From Bacteroidota bacterium (GTDB lineage Bacteria > Bacteroidota > Bacteroidia > Cytophagales > Spirosomataceae): a DNA stretch of 64,000 bases. Under the pieces are notes generated by a model. That model had not been told where the DNA came from. It did no database searches and saw only the letters and a list, made by a program, of their open reading frames with translations. The position numbers were made by a program, and so were the translations under genes. Below are positions 7,731 through 17,156 of this stretch, in pieces (position 1 is the first letter of the stretch; each line of letters starts with the position of its first letter). Location: the NCBI GenBank assembly GCA_020161355.1, contig JAIUOF010000005.1, forward strand, positions 1 to 64,000, read 5' to 3'.

Positions 7731-9311
7731 ATGGGAAAAACAGAAATAGTAATATTGAGTTTGGGGTTATTGATGGTAATTGCCATCATGGTTTTTCAGC
7801 TATGGAAAAGCCGGCCGGTGAAGCCCCGGAAATGGGTGCTCAATATCCTTTTTTGGTTATCACTCCTGATTTTGGTTTTCCCAATAAAATGGAAAGCCGA
7901 TCAAAATCAAAGGAAAATCTTAATTCATGACAAAACCTTGAGCCAGGATTTCCTGAATCATCTGAAAGACAGCTTAAAAGTAGATAATTTACTTTCTGTC
8001 AATTCAATACAAAAGAATAAGGTTTCAGATTTATTAAAAAATTATGATGAAATCATATTAAGTGGGACCAACTTTGAACCTTCTTTTTTGGCTGCCTTAT
8101 CAGGGGAAAAGATACTTTATTTTCCTTTTTTTGAAGAAAAAACCATATCGGACTTACATTGGAAAGGGAATTTGCATCAATTTGAAAATCAGGAAATTAC
8201 AGGCAAGATTTATTCTAAAAGTACCGGGAATTTAACTGTAAAATACGGTGATACAATTTTGGACTCGGTGAAAATTTCTAAAGATAATCAGGGTTTTTCT
8301 CTTAATTTTCCGGCCTTTGGTATTGGCAGAAATAAAGTTGAATTGTATTTGGAAGGAAAGCCTGTGGCAGAGGTTAATTTTTTCACAAAAAAACTTCCTG
8401 AACTCTCCTTAAAAATGCTTGCAGAAAATCCGGATTTTGAGATGAAAACCCTGGCCGATTGGCTGGGAAAACAAGGTCATAAGGTGGAGCTGGTTTCTAA
8501 AGTATCAAAAAGTGATTTCAGTGTTTTGGAAATCAATAAAAAATCCTCACAAAAAGCTGATATTATGATAGTTTCTCCCGAAAACCTTCAGAATAAAGAA
8601 TTGAAAAGTGCTGGAGTTTTAGTAATGAATCTCGAAAATCCGACGGTTGAAATCAATAAAATTAATAACGTTTTTGCAGAAAAGTTCAGAATCAAAAGGG
8701 TTAGTAATGAGTCTGAAATCTCGTTAAAAAACGGTTCTTTTCACCACCCTTTCATTTTTGAAAAATCTAATTTTTATCTACAGGAAAAGGAAGGAATTTT
8801 GGCAGTAAGTCCGGAAAAACTAGCGGTGTCCTTATATTCTGAAACTTACCCTTTGATGCTTGCCGGTGATTCCCTGGAATATGGGAAAATATGGGCATCT
8901 GCCATCAATGCCATCATTCCTGATCAAAAGAATAATTTTATCATTGAAGCTCCCATTTTACAAAAGCAGTTCCAAGAAATAGTAATTAATAAGCCTGAAA
9001 AATTAAATGAAACCAATATTATGGCAGGTGATTCGGTTAGTTTTCAGTCAAATGGACAAGGTGATTTTTCGGAGAAAATGTTATTTAAAAACCCGGGTTG
9101 GCAGTCTTTAAATGACAGTATCGAAATATTTGTTGAGAATGGTCAATTGCCTTATCAAAAAGCAAGTATTATTTCTAACATTCTGAAAAGTAACAACTTA
9201 ATATACTTAAGTAAAAATGAGGCTGAAAGCTTTGAGGAGATAAGTGAAGTTTGGAAGTGGATTTTGATAATTCTTTTGTTTACATTATTGTGGCTGGAGC
9301 CGAAATTTTGA
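7731..9311 (+). CDS. Unrecognised BatA-operon membrane protein
   Basis: 526 residues. I recognise no catalytic family. Two N-terminal membrane helices (IVILSLGLLMVIAIMVFQLW and WVLNILFWLSLLILVFPI) are followed by about 450 soluble residues and a C-terminal helix (WKWILIILLFTLLWLE). This topology resembles the membrane proteins that accompany BatA/DUF4175 in Bacteroidota. The soluble part contains a GATase-like stretch near residues 230-330 (MKTLADWLGKQGHKVELVSK), which could be a glutamine-amidotransferase-like fold without catalysis. It is the last gene of the operon; the next gene, 54 bases on, has its own signal peptide and is unrelated. Confidence 0.6.
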   Translation: MGKTEIVILSLGLLMVIAIMVFQLWKSRPVKPRKWVLNILFWLSLLILVFPIKWKADQNQRKILIHDKTLSQDFLNHLKDSLKVDNLLSVNSIQKNKVSDLLKNYDEIILSGTNFEPSFLAALSGEKILYFPFFEEKTISDLHWKGNLHQFENQEITGKIYSKSTGNLTVKYGDTILDSVKISKDNQGFSLNFPAFGIGRNKVELYLEGKPVAEVNFFTKKLPELSLKMLAENPDFEMKTLADWLGKQGHKVELVSKVSKSDFSVLEINKKSSQKADIMIVSPENLQNKELKSAGVLVMNLENPTVEINKINNVFAEKFRIKRVSNESEISLKNGSFHHPFIFEKSNFYLQEKEGILAVSPEKLAVSLYSETYPLMLAGDSLEYGKIWASAINAIIPDQKNNFIIEAPILQKQFQEIVINKPEKLNETNIMAGDSVSFQSNGQGDFSEKMLFKNPGWQSLNDSIEIFVENGQLPYQKASIISNILKSNNLIYLSKNEAESFEEISEVWKWILIILLFTLLWLEPKF

Positions 9312-9365
9312 AATCATTGTTTTCAATAGATTAATTCCTTTTATTTGAAATGTAAAACCTTCATC

Positions 9366-10439
9366 ATGCTAAAAAAAGCAATTTTCGTTTTTCTTACTTT
9401 CACCTATTGCTCAGGGATGGCCCAAACCGACAGCCTTTTTAATATCAAAATTGCAGAAAAACTGGCCGAAATGCCGCTTCATTGCATCTCCCAGGAATTT
9501 CCAAACAAAACAGGCCATAGCTCCGATGGCCCCAATGACCACAAATTGTTGCCGTCAGAATTGCACCCAAGTTTTTATGGTTGTCTGGATTGGCATTCGA
9601 GTGTTCATGGGCATTGGATGTTGGTAAAATTGCTCAAGCTCTATCCCGAAATTTCCCAAAGAGATCAGATTATCAAAGTTTTAGACCATAGTTTTCAGCC
9701 AGAAAAAATCAAAACTGAGGCAGAATATTTTACTAAATACAAAACAACAAAGACTTTTGAGCGAACTTATGGCTGGGCATGGTTGCTGAAACTTGATCAG
9801 GAACTTCTGACCTGGAATGATCCGATGGCCCAAAAATGGCACCAAACCTTACAACCTCTTACCAAAGAAATTGTGAGAATTTGGGATGAATTTTTACCTA
9901 AGCAAACTTACCCCAATCGCACAGGAGTACACCCCAATACGGCTTTTGGGCTGTGTTTCGCTCTTGATTGGGCAAGGGCCACAAAAAATACTGACTTTGA
10001 AATCTCTGTGATCGATAAAGCCAACAGGTTTTATTTTGAGCAAAAAGTCGCCCCTGCATATCTGGAGCCCGATGGTTCTGATTTCCTTTCGCCCAATCTC
10101 GAAATTGCAGACCTTATGAGGAGAATTTTGGGACCGAAAGAATTTGAAATTTGGTTTAAAGCCTTTTTGGAACCCAAATCGATACAAAATTTACTGAAAC
10201 AACCGGTGGTGAGTGACCGTACTGACTTTCAGATTGTGCATCTTGATGGCCTGAGCCTTAGCCGTGCATGGTGTTTTAAAGGAATTGCTGCCAGTCTTCC
10301 AAAGACCAACCCCTTAAAGGCTAAGTTTGAGAAGGCCTCTTTTGATTTTTTAAAAAATACGCTGCCAAATGTAACCAGCGGCAATTATGGTGGTGACCAC
10401 TGGCTGGCTTCCTTTGCAGTATATGCGATTTTTGATTAA
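9366..10439 (+). CDS. DUF2891 secreted protein
   Basis: About 357 residues from ATG 9366, chosen because it gives a clean signal peptide (MLKKAIFVFLTFTYCSGMAQ); a TTG 21 bases upstream is also possible. Segments SELHPSFYGCLDWHSSVHGH, ERTYGWAWLLKL and GVHPNTAFGL are characteristic of DUF2891, an alpha/alpha-toroid-like family of unknown activity that often accompanies carbohydrate genes. It is predicted to be periplasmic. It converges with the isomerase gene, overlapping its end by 4 bases. Confidence 0.85.
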   Translation: MLKKAIFVFLTFTYCSGMAQTDSLFNIKIAEKLAEMPLHCISQEFPNKTGHSSDGPNDHKLLPSELHPSFYGCLDWHSSVHGHWMLVKLLKLYPEISQRDQIIKVLDHSFQPEKIKTEAEYFTKYKTTKTFERTYGWAWLLKLDQELLTWNDPMAQKWHQTLQPLTKEIVRIWDEFLPKQTYPNRTGVHPNTAFGLCFALDWARATKNTDFEISVIDKANRFYFEQKVAPAYLEPDGSDFLSPNLEIADLMRRILGPKEFEIWFKAFLEPKSIQNLLKQPVVSDRTDFQIVHLDGLSLSRAWCFKGIAASLPKTNPLKAKFEKASFDFLKNTLPNVTSGNYGGDHWLASFAVYAIFD

Positions 10440-11380
10440 TCTAAAAATTGCTTCACATAATTTCTGGCGGTTTTGATGGCGGCGGTGATATCTTCAGGGC
10501 TGCCTTCGTAGGCTTTGTCTTCTACTTCAAGTACAACAGGACCACGGTAGCGTACGTCGGTCAAAGCAGCGAAAAACGCTCGCCAGTTTACATCCCCAAG
10601 TCCGGGCAGTTTAGGGGAATGATATTCCAAAGGATTGGCCAAAATACCTACCCGATCCAGTTTTTCGCGATATACCTTCACGTCTTTGATATGGATATGG
10701 TGCAGGCGGTCTTTGTATTGATATATGGGCTTTATTTCGTCCATCATCTGAAAAATCATGTGTGAAGGGTCATAGTTGAGCCCAAAAAGTGGGGTAGGGA
10801 AAGTTTCAAACATCGCATCCCACACAGCAGGTGAAATCGCCAGATTTTTGCCTCCGGGCCACTCGTCATTGGTAAAAAACATCGGACAGTTTTCAATCCC
10901 GATTTTCACACCTTCCTGCTCCGCCACGTCGATAATCGGCCGCCAGAGCTTTTTAAATAACGCGAGGTTTTCCTGCATATTGAGGTGCTGGTTACGACCT
11001 ATAAAAGTATTCATAACCGGAACGTCCAGAGCATTACAGGCTCTTATTACCTTCTTGATATGTTCAATATAAAACTCTGATTTTGAAGGGTCTGCATCCA
11101 ATGGGTTGGGATAATATCCTAGCCCTGAAATAGTTATATTTTTCTCTTTGAGGTATTTCTGAATGTACTTTACATTCATATTTTCCACATCGATATGGGT
11201 TACACCAGCGTAACGACGGGTATCGGCATTCCCACCTGGCCAACACATCATTTCCACCGTTTTGAAACCATGATTGGCGGCAAAATCTACAACATATTCA
11301 AAATTAAAGTCAGCCAAAATAGCCGAAACAAAACCTAGATTTAACATTTGACTTTGAAATTTTACGGTTTTTAAGTTCAT
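10436..11380 (-). CDS. Sugar phosphate isomerase/epimerase (xylose isomerase-like TIM barrel)
   Basis: 314 residues, cytoplasmic. Barrel motifs are visible: GFKTVEMMCWPGG, NTFIGRNQ, GIENCPM, LNYDPSHM, HHIHIKDVK and a late PVVLEVEDKAYEG. The Glu/Asp/His/Glu set (IENCP, YDPSH, HIHIKD, LEVED) is the metal-binding quartet of the AP_endonuc_2 family. Its substrate is unknown; keto-sugar or inositol-type isomerisation is usual. Its ATG overlaps the trpD stop by 4 bases, so the two are translationally coupled. Confidence 0.88.
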   Translation of the reverse strand: MNLKTVKFQSQMLNLGFVSAILADFNFEYVVDFAANHGFKTVEMMCWPGGNADTRRYAGVTHIDVENMNVKYIQKYLKEKNITISGLGYYPNPLDADPSKSEFYIEHIKKVIRACNALDVPVMNTFIGRNQHLNMQENLALFKKLWRPIIDVAEQEGVKIGIENCPMFFTNDEWPGGKNLAISPAVWDAMFETFPTPLFGLNYDPSHMIFQMMDEIKPIYQYKDRLHHIHIKDVKVYREKLDRVGILANPLEYHSPKLPGLGDVNWRAFFAALTDVRYRGPVVLEVEDKAYEGSPEDITAAIKTARNYVKQFLD

Positions 11381-12360
11381 TCCACCAATTTTTTGAAACT
11401 ACTATAAGCCTTGCCACTTTCGAGTGATTCTTTGGCAAGAGCTATTCCATTTTCAATATTGACACCTTTTCCTATCGAAAGAGCTACCGCGGCGTTCGCC
11501 AAAACGGCCTGTGTTTGGGCTTGAGTCCCTTTGTTTTGCAAAATATCGAGCATAATTTTGGCTGAATCTTCCAATCCGGCCCCACCATGAAGCTGTTCCT
11601 GCAAAACCGGCTCAAAGCCCAGGTCTTTTGCCTCAAAAGTTTTTGTGTCTTCTCCCGTAGCCAGCAAAAAGGGCGAAGTAAGAGAGATTTCATCATAAAT
11701 ATCTATGGAATGTACCACACCAAATCGAGTTCCTGATTTTAGAAACAGATTTTTGTATAAATCAAAAGTAGGAGTATCCGATACGCCCGTAAACTGTTTT
11801 TTGACCATTGCAGGGTTAAGTATAGGCCCAAGAATATTAAAGAATGTCCTGATCCCCAATTCTTTTCTGATTGGTGCTACATATTTCATAGCCGGGTGAA
11901 AAAGCGGTGCATGCAAGTAGCAAATTCCGGCGGTTTCCATTTTTTTTCTCAGAAAATCGGCATCATTTGTAAACTTTACACCCAAAAATTCCAAAACCGT
12001 ACTACTGCCCACAGCCGAACTTACACCATGATTACCGTGCTTGGCCACTGCCTGTCCGGCACCGGCTACTACAAATGCCGAAGTGGTTGAAATATTGAAG
12101 GTGTCCTTGCCATCACCACCTGTACCACACACATCCATAGCCTCAAAGTCCTCAAGATCAATGGCTTTGGCTAACTTAAGCATGCCTTCTCTGAAACCCA
12201 TGAGTTCATCGACGGTGATACCTCTTTGCTGCATCCCCATCAAAAAAGCGGCTATCTGAGAAGGGTTTACCTCTCCGTTTCCAATATTTGTGATTATCGC
12301 TTCTGCCTCTGTGGAGTCAAATTTTTCACCGGCAATAAGTCTGCTAAGTATTTTGTTCAT
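11377..12360 (-). CDS. trpD: Anthranilate phosphoribosyltransferase
   Basis: 327 residues. Transfers phosphoribose from PRPP to anthranilate in tryptophan synthesis. The PRPP-binding motif CGTGGDGKDTFNIST lies near residues 79-93, followed by KHGNHGVSSAVGSSTVLE and the helical N-terminal domain typical of the family; length is normal. No other trp gene is nearby; it is instead followed by a sugar isomerase gene with a 4-base overlap. Given the clear motif set, identity is secure, but involvement in a trp operon is not shown here. Confidence 0.95.
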   Translation of the reverse strand: MNKILSRLIAGEKFDSTEAEAIITNIGNGEVNPSQIAAFLMGMQQRGITVDELMGFREGMLKLAKAIDLEDFEAMDVCGTGGDGKDTFNISTTSAFVVAGAGQAVAKHGNHGVSSAVGSSTVLEFLGVKFTNDADFLRKKMETAGICYLHAPLFHPAMKYVAPIRKELGIRTFFNILGPILNPAMVKKQFTGVSDTPTFDLYKNLFLKSGTRFGVVHSIDIYDEISLTSPFLLATGEDTKTFEAKDLGFEPVLQEQLHGGAGLEDSAKIMLDILQNKGTQAQTQAVLANAAVALSIGKGVNIENGIALAKESLESGKAYSSFKKLVE

Positions 12361-12552
12361 TCGTTATTTTCGAAGGAAAACTTTGATTTTGGTTATTTTT
12401 TCAAAAATAATGCATGGATACTTAAATGCCTAAGAAATGCAAATTGTTAACGATATAATTCTGCAGTTTTACTAATTTTAACATTTATTAATATTTTAAC
12501 ATTCAATGATTTAGTTTAAAAATGTATTTTTGAAAATCAAAAGATTTTACTA

Positions 12553-12879
12553 ATGAAAACACTTTTAATGTGGTTTGTAGTGATGAGTTTTTTCTCGATA
12601 GAAATTATAGGACAAGAGGCAAAAAAGAGGCCTGAAAGTAATCAAAATCAACAAAAATATGCTCAGGAAACCCAAAACATTTTTTTCGATTTAAAAAAGA
12701 AAATGGAATTATCAAAAAAAGGGGAAAAAGTGATTTCCAGCAAGAAAAATGAGCTTAGAGTTGTTGTTTCCCCAAGAGACAATATGCCCTGTCTTATACC
12801 TGATGGAAATTTCAATATGCCCGTGATGAAAATCGATACCGCTACAAAATATGCAATGAGAATCGGAAAGATTAATTGA
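12553..12879 (+). CDS. Small secreted hypothetical protein
   Basis: 108 residues, unrecognised. An N-terminal signal peptide (TLLMWFVVMSFFSIEIIGQE) with likely cleavage near residue 22 is followed by a basic, glutamine- and lysine-rich segment and a C-terminal CLIPDGNFNMPVMKIDTATK stretch. It is preceded by a TATTTTTG element at 12525-12532 that fits the Bacteroidota -7 box, suggesting it is transcribed alone. It lies between trpD (divergent) and recJ. Confidence 0.6.
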   Translation: MKTLLMWFVVMSFFSIEIIGQEAKKRPESNQNQQKYAQETQNIFFDLKKKMELSKKGEKVISSKKNELRVVVSPRDNMPCLIPDGNFNMPVMKIDTATKYAMRIGKIN

Positions 12880-13065
12880 TAACCTGCTCAAAAAAGAAAA
12901 AAAAGAGTGCCTCCACGACACCCTTCCTTCTAGTTTATTTTGACAAATTTAGCGAAACTACATCTTTAAGTGTAAAACCTCTCAGACTGTGTAAATCGTC
13001 TTTTTTTTGATTTCATTTAACAGGTTTTCAATTACTATGCCATAATTTCCTAAATTTGAAATCTT

Positions 13066-14793
13066 ATGGAAAAAAACTGGCAATATAAACCCACCCCCAC
13101 CTCCGAAACTGAAACCACGCAGGTGCAAAAACTTCAGAAAGACCTGGGTATTTCTGAATCTATAGCCATTATGCTTTGGCAGAGAGGAATTTATGGCTTT
13201 GATGAAGCAAAACATTTTTTTCGGCCCGATATCGCAGACCTGCATGATCCTTTTTTAATGAAAGACATGGAATTGGCTGTGAATCGACTCATTAAGGCTA
13301 CTGAAAACAATGAAAGAATCATGATTTTTGGCGATTACGATGTGGATGGCACCACGGCAGTTGCTCTTTTTTATGGTTTTCTTTCAAATTATTATCCCAA
13401 TCTCGAAACCTATAACCCCGACCGCTATCTGGAAGGTTATGGCGTTTCGATTCAGGGCATTGATAAGGCTGCGGAATTGGGCTGTACCTTGATGATTAGT
13501 CTCGACTGTGGCATCAAATCTATTGACAAAGTAAAATATGCCACCGAAAAACATGGAATTGACTTCATCGTCTGCGACCATCATGAGCCTGGTGAAGACC
13601 TTCCTGAGGCTGTAGCTGTGCTAGATCCCAAACGTACCGATTGCCCTTACCCGTTTAAAGAACTTACCGGAAATGGGGTAGGGTTTAAACTTTTGACGGC
13701 TTTTTGCATAAAAAAAGAAATACCTCTGTCGGAAATATTTGACTTCCTCGATTTGGCGATGGTAAGTATTGCATCTGATATTGTACCTATTGTGGGAGAA
13801 AACCGGATTTTAGCTTATTTCGGTTTAAAAAAGATAAATGAAAATCCACGAACTGGCCTGAAAGCCTTAAAAGCAGTGGCAGGATTTACCGGAGAAATGA
13901 CCATCGAAAATGTGGTTTTTGTGTTGGGGCCAAGAATCAATGCTGCCGGGCGTATAAAACATGCAAAGGCTGCGGTAAGTCTTTTACTCTCTGAAAATTA
14001 TGACGAAGCTTTGGCTTTCGCATACGAAATTCAGGCTCATAATACCGAACGAAAAACTTTGGATAGTCGCATCACCGAAGAGGCTCTTGAAATGATCAGG
14101 CAGGATCCCTGGCTCATGAATGAGGCCAAAAGTACGGTGCTTTTTAACCAAAACTGGCACAAGGGAGTCATAGGGATTGTTGCTTCCCGCTGTATTGAAA
14201 ATTTTCACCGCCCTACCATTATTTTTACGCAATCAAAAGAAAATTATGCTGCAGGTTCGGCCCGGTCAGTTCCCGGATTTGACCTTTATGGTGCTCTTGA
14301 GAAGTGTTCACATCTTTTGGAACAATTCGGTGGCCACATGCATGCAGCCGGTATGACCATCCCGATCGGGAATCTTGATGTATTCAGGAAGTATTTTGAC
14401 CAAATTGTGAGTGAGTTTATCACAGAAGAGCAATTAATACCCAAAATCACGATTGATGTGAAAGTCCCGCTTTCTGAAATCAGCCCAAAATTCAACCGGA
14501 TCATGAAGCAGATGGCTCCTTTCGGCCCTCAAAATATGCAACCGATTTTCGTTTCCGAAAACCTTCAACTGGCATCTGACCCAAGAATTATGAAGGAAAA
14601 ACACTTAAGACTTGAGGTATTGGACGCTGAGTCAGGCTCGGTGATGACCGCTGTCGGATTTAACATGGTGGATGATTATTATAAGAAATTGCTTAGTGGA
14701 AAGCCTTTCAGTATGGCCTATTCTCTCGAAGAAAATACATTTAGAGACAAAACCACTTTACAGTTGTTTGCGAGGGATTTTAAGTTTCAGTAA
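13066..14793 (+). CDS. recJ: Single-stranded-DNA exonuclease RecJ
   Basis: 575 residues, a 5'-3' ssDNA exonuclease acting in recombination and mismatch repair. DHH motifs are intact: DYDVDGTTA (about 90-98), a DCGIKS segment, DHHEP (171-175), and the DHHA1 motif GGHMHAAG (about 422-429). A RecJ OB-fold follows (APFGPQNMQPIFVSE). TAAATTTG at 13051-13058 resembles a -7 promoter element only 8 bases before the ATG, so the transcript may have a very short leader. Downstream is lptB. Confidence 0.96.
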   Translation: MEKNWQYKPTPTSETETTQVQKLQKDLGISESIAIMLWQRGIYGFDEAKHFFRPDIADLHDPFLMKDMELAVNRLIKATENNERIMIFGDYDVDGTTAVALFYGFLSNYYPNLETYNPDRYLEGYGVSIQGIDKAAELGCTLMISLDCGIKSIDKVKYATEKHGIDFIVCDHHEPGEDLPEAVAVLDPKRTDCPYPFKELTGNGVGFKLLTAFCIKKEIPLSEIFDFLDLAMVSIASDIVPIVGENRILAYFGLKKINENPRTGLKALKAVAGFTGEMTIENVVFVLGPRINAAGRIKHAKAAVSLLLSENYDEALAFAYEIQAHNTERKTLDSRITEEALEMIRQDPWLMNEAKSTVLFNQNWHKGVIGIVASRCIENFHRPTIIFTQSKENYAAGSARSVPGFDLYGALEKCSHLLEQFGGHMHAAGMTIPIGNLDVFRKYFDQIVSEFITEEQLIPKITIDVKVPLSEISPKFNRIMKQMAPFGPQNMQPIFVSENLQLASDPRIMKEKHLRLEVLDAESGSVMTAVGFNMVDDYYKKLLSGKPFSMAYSLEENTFRDKTTLQLFARDFKFQ

Positions 14794-14854
14794 GTTTTTT
14801 TAACAATATTTTTATTCTTTTATTGGTATTTTTGCAAACCAAAAACACTTAATC

Positions 14855-15592
14855 ATGATTCTTCGCACCGAAAACCTGGTAAAAAAATATGGACAAAGAC
14901 TGGTCAACAACCAGGTGAGCTATCAGGTAGCTCAGGGCGAAATCGTGGGCTTACTTGGACCCAACGGTGCCGGTAAAACCACCTCTTTTTATATGGCCGT
15001 AGGACTTGTAAAACCCAATGAAGGTAAAATTTGGTTGGATGATACCGACATCACTAGTCTTCCCATGTACAAAAGAGCCAAATTGGGCGTGGGTTATCTT
15101 GCCCAGGAGGCTTCCGTATTTCGGGACCTAACAGTTGAAGAAAATATTTTGGGAGTCATGGAGCTTGCCAAACCCGAAATGACCCAGCAAGAGCGGAAAG
15201 AAAAAACCGAAATGCTATTGGAAGAATTCAGCCTCACTCATGTCAGAAAAAATAAAGGAATTGTGTGCTCCGGAGGGGAGCGTCGCCGTACCGAAATCGC
15301 CCGTGCTTTGGCTGTAGATCCCAAATTCATTCTTCTGGATGAGCCATTTGCTGGTGTTGACCCCATCGCTGTTGAAGAAATTCAGAGTATTGTGGCGAAA
15401 CTCAAGCATCGAAACATCGGAATATTAATTACTGACCACAACGTAAACGAAACCCTCTCTATCACCGACCGTGCCTATTTGCTTTTTGAAGGCAAAATCC
15501 TCCGTCAGGGTACGGCTGAGGAGCTAGCTGCCGATGAGCTCGTACGCAGAGTATATCTCGGAATGAATTTCGAACTGAAGCGAAAAGTTTGA
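14855..15592 (+). CDS. lptB: LPS export ABC transporter ATP-binding protein
   Basis: 245 residues. ATPase of the LptBFG complex that extracts lipopolysaccharide from the inner membrane. Walker [10 protein letters not shown] (about 35-43), Q-loop ([18 protein letters not shown]), an SGGERRR signature, Walker [14 protein letters not shown] and the H-loop ITDHNV are present, and the [14 protein letters not shown] sequence is specific for LptB. The residue before SGG is Cys rather than the usual Leu. A TATTTTTG box at 14827-14834 fits a Bacteroidota -7 element. LptF/G partners are not in this window. Confidence 0.94.
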   Translation: MILRTENLVKKYGQRLVNNQVSYQVAQGEIVGLLGPNGAGKTTSFYMAVGLVKPNEGKIWLDDTDITSLPMYKRAKLGVGYLAQEASVFRDLTVEENILGVMELAKPEMTQQERKEKTEMLLEEFSLTHVRKNKGIVCSGGERRRTEIARALAVDPKFILLDEPFAGVDPIAVEEIQSIVAKLKHRNIGILITDHNVNETLSITDRAYLLFEGKILRQGTAEELAADELVRRVYLGMNFELKRKV

Positions 15593-15675
15593 TTTATATA
15601 TACTTATATGGCTGGGATTAAATAATTAATCTTAAATTCACACGTTATTTTGGAAAATTTCCCGGTCGAAAAATT

Positions 15676-17154
15676 ATGCTCACACCATACAGTCAGAAGC
15701 TTAACCTATCTGATGCCCGACATTTGCTGGGTAGGGTGACTTTCGCATCTTCCTGGAAAACAATCAAATCTTTTGAGAATCTTACAGCTTCACAGGCGGT
15801 AAATTTGCTTTTTGATAATGCTCTCAAGAGTCCTGCTCCTACTGCACCTGCCTGGAAAGATGATTCATTTAAGATGTTTTGGACACTCCCGAAAGATGAA
15901 ATCCAAAAGGCTCTCGATGAAATTTATGGCAAAGTTTATGGTCAAAATTATGAATTGAAGCGGTGGTGGATGGAGGCTATGAAAAACGATAACGCCTCGA
16001 TCAGAGAGAAATTAACGCTTTTTTGGCATGGGCATTTCACCACCAAATTTGTTGTTGACGAACCCATGCCCGCCCAGTTGATGTATAAGCAGAACAAACT
16101 TTTTAGGGATTCACATCAGGGGAATTTCAAGAAGCTTGTCGAAAATATCATCCTTGACCCCGCTATGCTCATTTTTTTGAATGGGAATGGCAGTAACAAA
16201 AAAGCTCCAAATGAGAATTTTTCACGTGAACTTCTCGAATTATATACCTGTGGGATAGGAAATTATACCGAAACAGATGTAAAAGAAGGTGCAAGAGTAC
16301 TTTCAGGATGGTATGTGAGTATTTACGCTGATGAGGGTACTCCACCGGGGGTATATGTACCGTTTTTTGTGCCTGAAAATCATGATACCAACAGCAAAAC
16401 TTACCTTGGCAGAAGTATTCCCCCAACCACTCAGAATACTCAGGAGGCAGTATTAAAAAATGAAATCAAATATCTTGTTGATATCATTCATACTGAGAGA
16501 AAAGGGGCCGTTGCCAGATTTATTTGTGAAAAATTATACCGGTTTTTTTTGTATTCTTCTTCTGAAAATCCACCGTCAGATGTGATTGCTTACATGATGG
16601 AAATTTTCAGTAGAGATTGGGAAATTAAGCCGGTTTTGATGGCATTGTTGCAGTCGCAGCATTTTTTTGATACTAAAAACAGGAGTGTTCAGATTAAAAC
16701 TCCTGCCGAAACCGTGGTGGGTATTACGGCCCATTTTGATGTAGATGGGGAATGGAAGGAGTGGGTGATGGTGACCATGGGTCAGGAATTGCTCAATCCG
16801 CCCAATGTGGCCGGCTGGCCGGGGTACCGCCAATGGCTGGACAGCCGCACTTTCCCGTTCGCGGTGCAACAGTTGGGTTATTTTATTTGGAATCAAAAAC
16901 AGGATTATATCGTGAAATGGATAGAGGGTTTTGATGCCGGAAGCGATCCAAAGGTATTGATAGAAAGGATTTTAAGGTTGTTTTTTGCAAAAGAGCCCAA
17001 TACTGCTCAGGTTGACAAATATACTAAAATATTGCTTAGCGGAAGTCCTGATTATGAGTGGGCAAATATTTTAAAAAATGAAGAATTGGCAGCTTTCAGA
17101 CTAAAAATTGCCTTAATAGAAATGATAAAATCACCGGCATTTCATTTAAATTGA
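15676..17154 (+). CDS. DUF1800 family protein
   Basis: 492 residues. Segments LSDARHLLGRVTFASS, REKLTLFWHGHFTTK, NENFSRELLELYTCGIGNYT and PPNVAGWPGYRQWLDSRTFP are diagnostic of DUF1800, a family of unknown function almost always paired with DUF1501. No signal peptide is evident. The stop overlaps the start region of the DUF1501 gene, indicating one transcript and probably one functional unit. Export of the partner suggests a periplasmic or cell-surface process. Confidence 0.92.
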   Translation: MLTPYSQKLNLSDARHLLGRVTFASSWKTIKSFENLTASQAVNLLFDNALKSPAPTAPAWKDDSFKMFWTLPKDEIQKALDEIYGKVYGQNYELKRWWMEAMKNDNASIREKLTLFWHGHFTTKFVVDEPMPAQLMYKQNKLFRDSHQGNFKKLVENIILDPAMLIFLNGNGSNKKAPNENFSRELLELYTCGIGNYTETDVKEGARVLSGWYVSIYADEGTPPGVYVPFFVPENHDTNSKTYLGRSIPPTTQNTQEAVLKNEIKYLVDIIHTERKGAVARFICEKLYRFFLYSSSENPPSDVIAYMMEIFSRDWEIKPVLMALLQSQHFFDTKNRSVQIKTPAETVVGITAHFDVDGEWKEWVMVTMGQELLNPPNVAGWPGYRQWLDSRTFPFAVQQLGYFIWNQKQDYIVKWIEGFDAGSDPKVLIERILRLFFAKEPNTAQVDKYTKILLSGSPDYEWANILKNEELAAFRLKIALIEMIKSPAFHLN

Positions 17155-17156
17155 AG

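Noticed and set aside
12894..12960. Hairpin-like sequence after the small secreted protein gene
   Set aside because: Only a 3-base stem (GTG/CAC) could be paired; no convincing terminator.
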